Below are positions 59,500 through 64,000 of a DNA stretch of 64,000 nucleotides, one piece after another. A program made the position numbers and the translations under genes. Numbering within the stretch: the stretch's first letter is position 1; each line of letters opens with the position of its first letter. Under the pieces are notes generated by a model. The model was not told where the DNA came from. It did not search any database and saw only the letters and a program-made list of their open reading frames with translations. The stretch comes from an uncultured Acidimicrobiales bacterium (lineage in GTDB: Bacteria > Actinomycetota > Acidimicrobiia > Acidimicrobiales > CATQHL01): the NCBI GenBank assembly GCA_958295925.1, contig OY282384.1, positions 189,572-253,571 on the forward strand, written 5' to 3'.

Positions 59500-59909
59500 A
59501 AAGGGACAAGCGGCAGCAGCAACAGGAACAACAGCAACCCGTAGACGACGTTGGCCCAGCCCACCAGGAAGTCGTCCAAGCCGTCCGAGGCACCGAGCAC
59601 TGAAAACCAAGCCAGCATGGAAAGCGACAGCAAGGGCGCCAACGGCCCCAGCCCGAAACGCCGGCTCAGCCGCCAGGCCACCAGGCCGAAGACGGGAAAG
59701 AAGAGAAACCAGGCAGCCCGCAGGCCCGAAGTCAGCCCACCAGGCTTGGCGCCGTAAAGCGACCCCGGCAAGGGCTGGCTATCAGTAGCAAAAAAGCAAA
59801 AGGCCAGCAGAGCCAACAAGCCCGCCAGCGGCAGCCGGAACTCAGCCAGCCGAGCCCGCCAACAACGGGAGGAACGCGCAAGGAGAATCCGAAGAACCGG
59901 CCAAGCCAT
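59481..59909 (-). CDS. Small multi-pass membrane protein
   Basis: 142 residues, three or four hydrophobic helices (LPLAGLLALLAFCFF, LRAAWFLFFPVFGLVAW, PLAPLLSLSMLAWFSVLG, VVYGLLLFLLLLPLVPFYGL). The ATG at 59909 lacks a clear Shine-Dalgarno. The plus strand opposite it has only a low-quality basic frame, so the minus strand is preferred. It is the only minus-strand gene in the right-hand module. Confidence 0.55.
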   Translation of the reverse strand: MAWPVLRILLARSSRCWRARLAEFRLPLAGLLALLAFCFFATDSQPLPGSLYGAKPGGLTSGLRAAWFLFFPVFGLVAWRLSRRFGLGPLAPLLSLSMLAWFSVLGASDGLDDFLVGWANVVYGLLLFLLLLPLVPFYGLVD

Positions 59910-60279
59910 TACTCACCAGAAGGTCGGGGTCTCCCCGAAGAATACAACCGACTAAACAGCATTGTCTAAACAATGACTAAACAAGGGCCCAGCCCTTGGA
60001 GACACCTCCCCTCACCCCCGCACCAGCCCCGCCCCACCAGAGAATCCTTCCCCGGCCTTCAGCCTCCAGCCCACTACCTCCCAGCCCACGACCTCCCAGC
60101 GCCGCTCCGTACCCAAGGAAAGCCAACCCCACCATCGCTTTCTATTTTTTCGGCCCCAGCATAGAATAGCCCCACACTAGAAGAGGTGGAAAGCCGCACC
60201 GGCGAGACCGGAAGAACTCGAGTCAGACCACCGAATCAACCAGTAGAGAAACCTCACCCCCAGGGAGAGCAACCAAGCC
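59910..60279 (+). promoter_or_regulatory. 370-bp gap with triple CTAAAC box
   Basis: CTAAAC at 59952-59957, 59966-59971 and 59977-59982 (spacing 14 and 11). A -10-like TAGAAT lies at 60162-60167 and GGGAGAGC at about 60261-60268 is the ribosome site of the next gene. No gene seen. Confidence 0.5.
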
Positions 60280-61059
60280 ATGACGACGACCACGACAAGA
60301 AGCGAGACAGGAAGCAAGACAGGAAGCATGACGACAGAAGGCAAACCGACAACGGAAGGGAAGAACCGACTGGAAGAACAGCCGGCAGCCAGGGACGAAG
60401 ACACCGAAGGCGAAGCCGCCGAGGAGCTCCAGACCTACCGGGACAACCCCCAAGCCCGAGAGCTGCACACCATCCACAGCGACGGCCACTCGGCCACAGT
60501 GGAGGCGTTCGCCCTGCACCGGGAGACCCAAGAATTGTGGTTCCTCTCCATTGTCGGCAGCCATTTTGCCGTGAAGGGCATCAGCGACGCCATGCGGCCG
60601 CCCCTGCGCCGCGAAGGCCGCATCACCAAGGGCGCCGGCGGCATGCTGGACTTCAGCGAAGACTTCCCCGCCTGCCAGCTGTCGCCCCGGGCCAGCTGGC
60701 GAACCAGAATGGCCCGCCTGCCCCAGAGCAAGGCGTGGCACCACATGATGTACACCCCCATGGGGATGCCGAACCCGCCGACGGGGCACGCGAGCGAGGT
60801 GACCTTCCTGCTCCTGGCCGAGAAGGAAGAGGACGGCCCGGCGCGCCACCACCTGTACCTGGACAAGCGGTGCGAACTGCCCCTGCACCCTCACTGGAGC
60901 CAATGGCTCTGGCTGCGCGGCCTGGTGGAAGGGGAAATCCAGCCGCTGGAGAGCCAGCACGTCAAGGCCTGGCTCTGCCACCCCAACGTGGCCAAGCTGA
61001 CCACCGACCTGAGCTCCGCCGTCGCCGGCGGGCTGCTCCGCATTCCCCCTGGAGAGTAG
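60280..61059 (+). CDS. Hypothetical protein
   Basis: 259 residues. A Thr/Lys/Glu-rich disordered start (residues 1-45) precedes a globular domain with strands and buried aromatic residues (ATVEAFALHRETQELWFLSIVGSHFAVKG, HHMMYTPMGMP, HLYLDKRCELPLHPHWSQWLWLRGL). No known motif. It is followed by a CTAAAC box and the methyltransferase-like gene, with which it may form a unit. Confidence 0.7.
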   Translation: MTTTTTRSETGSKTGSMTTEGKPTTEGKNRLEEQPAARDEDTEGEAAEELQTYRDNPQARELHTIHSDGHSATVEAFALHRETQELWFLSIVGSHFAVKGISDAMRPPLRREGRITKGAGGMLDFSEDFPACQLSPRASWRTRMARLPQSKAWHHMMYTPMGMPNPPTGHASEVTFLLLAEKEEDGPARHHLYLDKRCELPLHPHWSQWLWLRGLVEGEIQPLESQHVKAWLCHPNVAKLTTDLSSAVAGGLLRIPPGE

Positions 61060-61117
61060 AAAGGCCGCTCAGCCGAGTTAAGAGCGCCCACAGAGCTGAG
61101 AGAGCCAACCAGCCCCA

Positions 61118-61136
61118 CTAAACCCAAAGACTAAAC
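61118..61136. repeat. Tandem CTAAAC box
   Basis: CTAAAC at 61118-61123 and 61131-61136, period 13, 53-71 bp before ATG 61189. Confidence 0.6.
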
Positions 61137-61188
61137 ACTCACCGAAAACTATCGCGAAAGCCCGCAAAAACCGAAGGTGGCCACCGCC

Positions 61189-62463
61189 ATGAACCAAGAC
61201 CAGCTAATCCCGAAGCAACCCAGGCCGGAACGCAGAGAAGTCCCGCCGCTGACCATGAACCAAGCCTGGGAACTCGGCAGCCTCTGCACCATCAAGCAAC
61301 TACCCATGGGAGCCCCCGTAAGACTATTGGACCCCTGCTGCAAGGACGGCGACGCCGTCAACGAATTCAGGTCCAGCCTGATGGACAACCGGAGATATGC
61401 CACCAGCCGCAGCAAGAACGCCAGCAACGTCGACAACGACCCCGACTGCCGCATACTCACCTTCGGCGCCGAGGCCGACAGCGAGCAGGCCGCCAACGCC
61501 ACCCAGCTGCTGGACGCCGTCCTGAACTCCGAGCTCTTCGGCACCGCCATCAGCCACCGGGCCTTCAGCGCCATACTCCTGCACTTGCCCAACACCGACC
61601 GGATGCGCCCCAGCAAGAACCCGGAGGAGACCGCCGGCCGGGTCTTGGACCGCGTAAGCCCCTACCTGGTCCCGGAAGGACTATTGATCCTGACCACGCC
61701 GCAACACCGCCTGCCCGAGGTGGAGCTCTCCCTCAGCACCCACTACGATTCAATCGAAGCCTGGACCATGCCCGAAGAACCGTCAGTCCTTCGACGAAGA
61801 GAGACCAAGCTGCAGGCAGCCCGTGAAAACAACGACGCCGACGCCCTGGCCGAACTGACCGCGGAAGCCGAAAGCCCGCTACTGGTAGTCTTCGGCTACC
61901 GAAGGGACGGCTACGAACGAGACCGCGGCCAGCAGCAGCTGATCCGGAACTGGGCCGCCTTCCGGCCTCCGGAACTGAAGGAACTGCGCCGCGCGCCCCT
62001 GACCAGCCGGGATTACATGGCCGTGGACGACGAACACCGGCACCGGATCCCCCACGTGGCGGAGCAGCAGCTGGTCTTCACCAGCCGGCAGATCAACCCG
62101 GTACAGGCGGTGGAGGAGGCCCGCAAGGTGGGCCTGTGGAAGCACTGGGAAATCGCCGAGCTGCTGAGCGACCCGGAGGAGTTCCGCGTACGCTCACTGA
62201 CCCCGCCCCGGCGGGGCCACATGGCCTGGATGGCGGCCGCCGGCCACCTGGACAATCTCTGCCTGGAAGCCACGCCGGACCAAAGTGCCCTCGACCCCGA
62301 CCAGCCGACCCCGCTGCCCGACCGGGTACTGATCAAGGGCCAGACCAGGAAGGAGACAGTGAGCATCCGCGAGAGCGACGACCGCACGGTGCACCAGGAG
62401 CGCCTCCGCACCACGCTCACCGCGCTGAACCTGGAAACCGGAGTGATCGAATACGTGGGCTAG
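61189..62463 (+). CDS. DUF6094-like methyltransferase fold, catalytic motifs degenerate
   Basis: 424 residues from ATG 61189 (AAGGTGG upstream; GTG 61177 overlaps it). VRLLDPCCKDGDA near 45-57 is the AdoMet-binding loop of DUF6094-type methyltransferases, with Lys-Asp where Gly-Glu is usual. TFGAEADSEQAANATQLLDAVL continues the fold. The NPPY catalytic motif reads LLHLPNTDRM, so methyl transfer is doubtful. LVPEGLLILTTPQHRL completes the core; the rest is family-specific. The next gene is an SNF2-type helicase, a pairing I recall from other mobile elements (memory, not verified). CTAAAC boxes lie upstream. Confidence 0.7.
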   Translation: MNQDQLIPKQPRPERREVPPLTMNQAWELGSLCTIKQLPMGAPVRLLDPCCKDGDAVNEFRSSLMDNRRYATSRSKNASNVDNDPDCRILTFGAEADSEQAANATQLLDAVLNSELFGTAISHRAFSAILLHLPNTDRMRPSKNPEETAGRVLDRVSPYLVPEGLLILTTPQHRLPEVELSLSTHYDSIEAWTMPEEPSVLRRRETKLQAARENNDADALAELTAEAESPLLVVFGYRRDGYERDRGQQQLIRNWAAFRPPELKELRRAPLTSRDYMAVDDEHRHRIPHVAEQQLVFTSRQINPVQAVEEARKVGLWKHWEIAELLSDPEEFRVRSLTPPRRGHMAWMAAAGHLDNLCLEATPDQSALDPDQPTPLPDRVLIKGQTRKETVSIRESDDRTVHQERLRTTLTALNLETGVIEYVG

Positions 62464-62587
62464 GGCCACGAGCTAAGAACGAAGCCAACCCCGGCCAACG
62501 GGAATCAACGTAGCAAGCCAGCAATCCCAACCAGCAATCCCAATCCACCTCCCGCTCAGACGAGAACAGGACAAGAAGCAGACCAGC

Positions 62588-64000
62588 ATGAACCTGACCG
62601 AATTCATGACCAAGTACGGCGAAGGGATCGCCCGGCGCATCGCCCGCAGCCTCTCGCCCCGCTACTCCCCCCAGGAGCACGACCGACCCTGGCCCGAACT
62701 CCTGCGGCCGCCCATCCAGAGCCAGCACTACGCCGCCCAGGCCGCCGCCCACTCCCTGGCCACCCAGCCCGGGACCATCATCGTCGGCGAGATGGGGACC
62801 GGCAAGACCTTCATCGCCGTGACCGCGGCCCGCCTGGCCGAAATGAGCCGAATCTTAGTCTTGTGCCCCGCGCACCTGACCACCAAGTGGCGGGAGGAAA
62901 TCCGGGCCACCCTGCCCCAGGTGAAGGTGAGAATCGTCAACCACGTGGCGGACCTGGAGGAATGCAGAAAGATAGAAGCGACGCCAAACAACCCCCTCTT
63001 CGTCATCCTGTCCCAGTCCAGCGCCGCGCTGAGCTACCACAAGCTGCCGGCGCTGCACTATCGCCACCCCAGCAACTGGCGGCAGGCCAACAACCACCTG
63101 GACACGCTGCCCGAGTGCGACGTCAGAGTCAGCAACCACTACCCCCAGAAGGTAGCCGAAGTGGGCTACCGCCGAAGCTACTACCTGCACTCCACGGAGC
63201 TGACCACCGAGCAGCTGGAGAAGGAAACCGCCGGCTACGACGTGTACCCGCCGCCGCCGCGGGAGAAGGCCACCTGGGCCGAGCTGCCCACTCCGGGCAA
63301 GATACCGTGCTGCCCGGGCTGTTACACGCCGACCAACTTCCGACAGAAGAAGTACCCCGAAGCAAGCCGCCTGGCGAATCATGAAGTCAACTGCCTGAAG
63401 TGCGGCCAGGCCCTGTGGACCGCGGCCCGCGCCCCGGGGCACAAGGAGAACCGCATCGCCCTCGCCGAGTACGTCAAACGCCGGATGAACGGCTGGTTCG
63501 ACTTGTTGATCGTGGACGAAGTGCACGAGTACAAGGGCCGGAACACCGCCCGCGGCGTCAGCGCCGGCGTACTGGCCGACTGCTGCGGCAAGACGCTTTC
63601 CCTGACCGGGACGCTGATGGGCGGCTACGCCTCCACCCTGTTCTACGTCCTCTACCGAGTCTCCAAGTCGGTACGAAGGGAATTCGGCTACGAGGAAGTC
63701 AACAAGTGGGTGGAACAGTACGGCTTCACCGAGCAGGTGATGACCTGGGAGAAAGAAACCGACCCCGTCAAAGCAAAGCGCACCAACACCGGGAGCCATC
63801 CCGGCAAGAAACGCGTCATGGGCTCCCGCCGGGAGAAGCCGGGCATCTCCCCCACCGCCCTGCGGCACCTACTCCACAACACCGTCTTCCTGAGAATGGA
63901 GGACGTCTCCACCAGGCTGCCCGAATACAAGGAGACGGTACTGCCGGTACCCCTGGACGAGACCAAGCCGGCGACGGGACCAGCCACTGCACCAGCCACT
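62588..64000 (+). CDS. SNF2-type SF2 helicase, 3' end outside window
   Basis: 471 codons from ATG 62588, open at the right edge. Walker A GEMGTGKT at 67-74, motif Ia LVLCPAHLTTKWREE, motif II VDEVHEYKG near 309-315, motif III SLTGTLMGG near 340. Between motifs I and II there is an insertion of about 200 residues holding two Cys pairs (CCPGC near 240 and CLKCG near 271), likely a zinc ribbon. The second RecA domain lies beyond the window. It probably remodels or translocates on DNA together with the DUF6094-like protein. Confidence 0.85.
   Translation, partial: MNLTEFMTKYGEGIARRIARSLSPRYSPQEHDRPWPELLRPPIQSQHYAAQAAAHSLATQPGTIIVGEMGTGKTFIAVTAARLAEMSRILVLCPAHLTTKWREEIRATLPQVKVRIVNHVADLEECRKIEATPNNPLFVILSQSSAALSYHKLPALHYRHPSNWRQANNHLDTLPECDVRVSNHYPQKVAEVGYRRSYYLHSTELTTEQLEKETAGYDVYPPPPREKATWAELPTPGKIPCCPGCYTPTNFRQKKYPEASRLANHEVNCLKCGQALWTAARAPGHKENRIALAEYVKRRMNGWFDLLIVDEVHEYKGRNTARGVSAGVLADCCGKTLSLTGTLMGGYASTLFYVLYRVSKSVRREFGYEEVNKWVEQYGFTEQVMTWEKETDPVKAKRTNTGSHPGKKRVMGSRREKPGISPTALRHLLHNTVFLRMEDVSTRLPEYKETVLPVPLDETKPATGPATAPAT

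Noticed and set aside
1-64000. Genome-wide reassignment of TGA to an amino acid
   Set aside because: Many genes end in TGA right at or overlapping the next start (for example 22265, 24016, 36058, 54499), so TGA is a normal stop; only local recoding is considered.
61189-64000. Restriction-modification or DISARM-type defence locus
   Set aside because: Methyltransferase motifs are degenerate, no nuclease follows in the window, and neighbours are replication and mobilisation genes.

Overview
The window reads as part of a large, GC-rich conjugative element (megaplasmid or integrative conjugative element). It carries no rRNA, tRNA or CRISPR array that I can see, and no phage structural genes. It does carry a partition locus (ParA plus a ribbon-helix-helix protein), SSB, its own DNA polymerase III sliding clamp, two primase-like proteins, three SF1/SF2 helicases plus a fourth of SNF2 type at the right edge, a replication-relaxation protein, a VirD4-like coupling ATPase, and a type IV secretion (T4SS) gene set with VirB4, VirB3/PrgI-like, VirB6/TrbL-like and two pilin-like proteins. 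I recognise no outer-membrane core (VirB7/9/10). Together with many lipoproteins and large exported proteins this suggests a monoderm, high-GC host. A Chloroflexota member is my best guess, but this is inference, not demonstrated.

Layout: 1-6.8 kb holds small membrane and zinc-ribbon proteins of unknown function, separated by hairpins and carrying conserved structured leaders. 6.8-12.5 kb (minus) holds the replication-relaxation protein and the coupling ATPase. 12.9-19 kb holds a CHC2-type primase-like protein, the RHH/ParA pair, SSB and a zinc-ribbon/HTH protein. 19.2-28.9 kb (plus) holds a UvrD-like helicase, a membrane-tethered thermonuclease, a DEAH helicase, accessory proteins, an HTH protein and dnaN, closed by a strong terminator. 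29.0-47.9 kb (mostly minus) is the T4SS and envelope cluster, including a 1799-residue VirB6 fusion. 48-51.5 kb holds a site-2 protease, an unknown protein, a DsbA-like oxidoreductase and a second pilin-like protein. 51.8-64 kb (plus) is a DNA-processing module: a Cys-motif protein, a TOPRIM primase, a second UvrD-like helicase, small accessory proteins, a degenerate DUF6094-like methyltransferase and an SNF2-type helicase that runs off the end.

Main surprises: (1) a Cys-rich exported T4SS protein is one open frame (29011-30627, minus) interrupted by two in-frame TGA codons at positions where Cys fits, the second followed by a SECIS-like hairpin; a third gene (49399-50106) also has one in-frame TGA. 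Sense recoding, nonsense mutation and sequencing error are all possible. (2) Tandem CTAAAC boxes at 13-14 bp spacing recur in intergenic regions and look like a regulon or iteron system. (3) Several leaders place a small hairpin, GGCT-N4-AGCC, directly between the Shine-Dalgarno and the ATG. (4) Two genes appear broken by single-base frameshifts (near 53395 and 54984).
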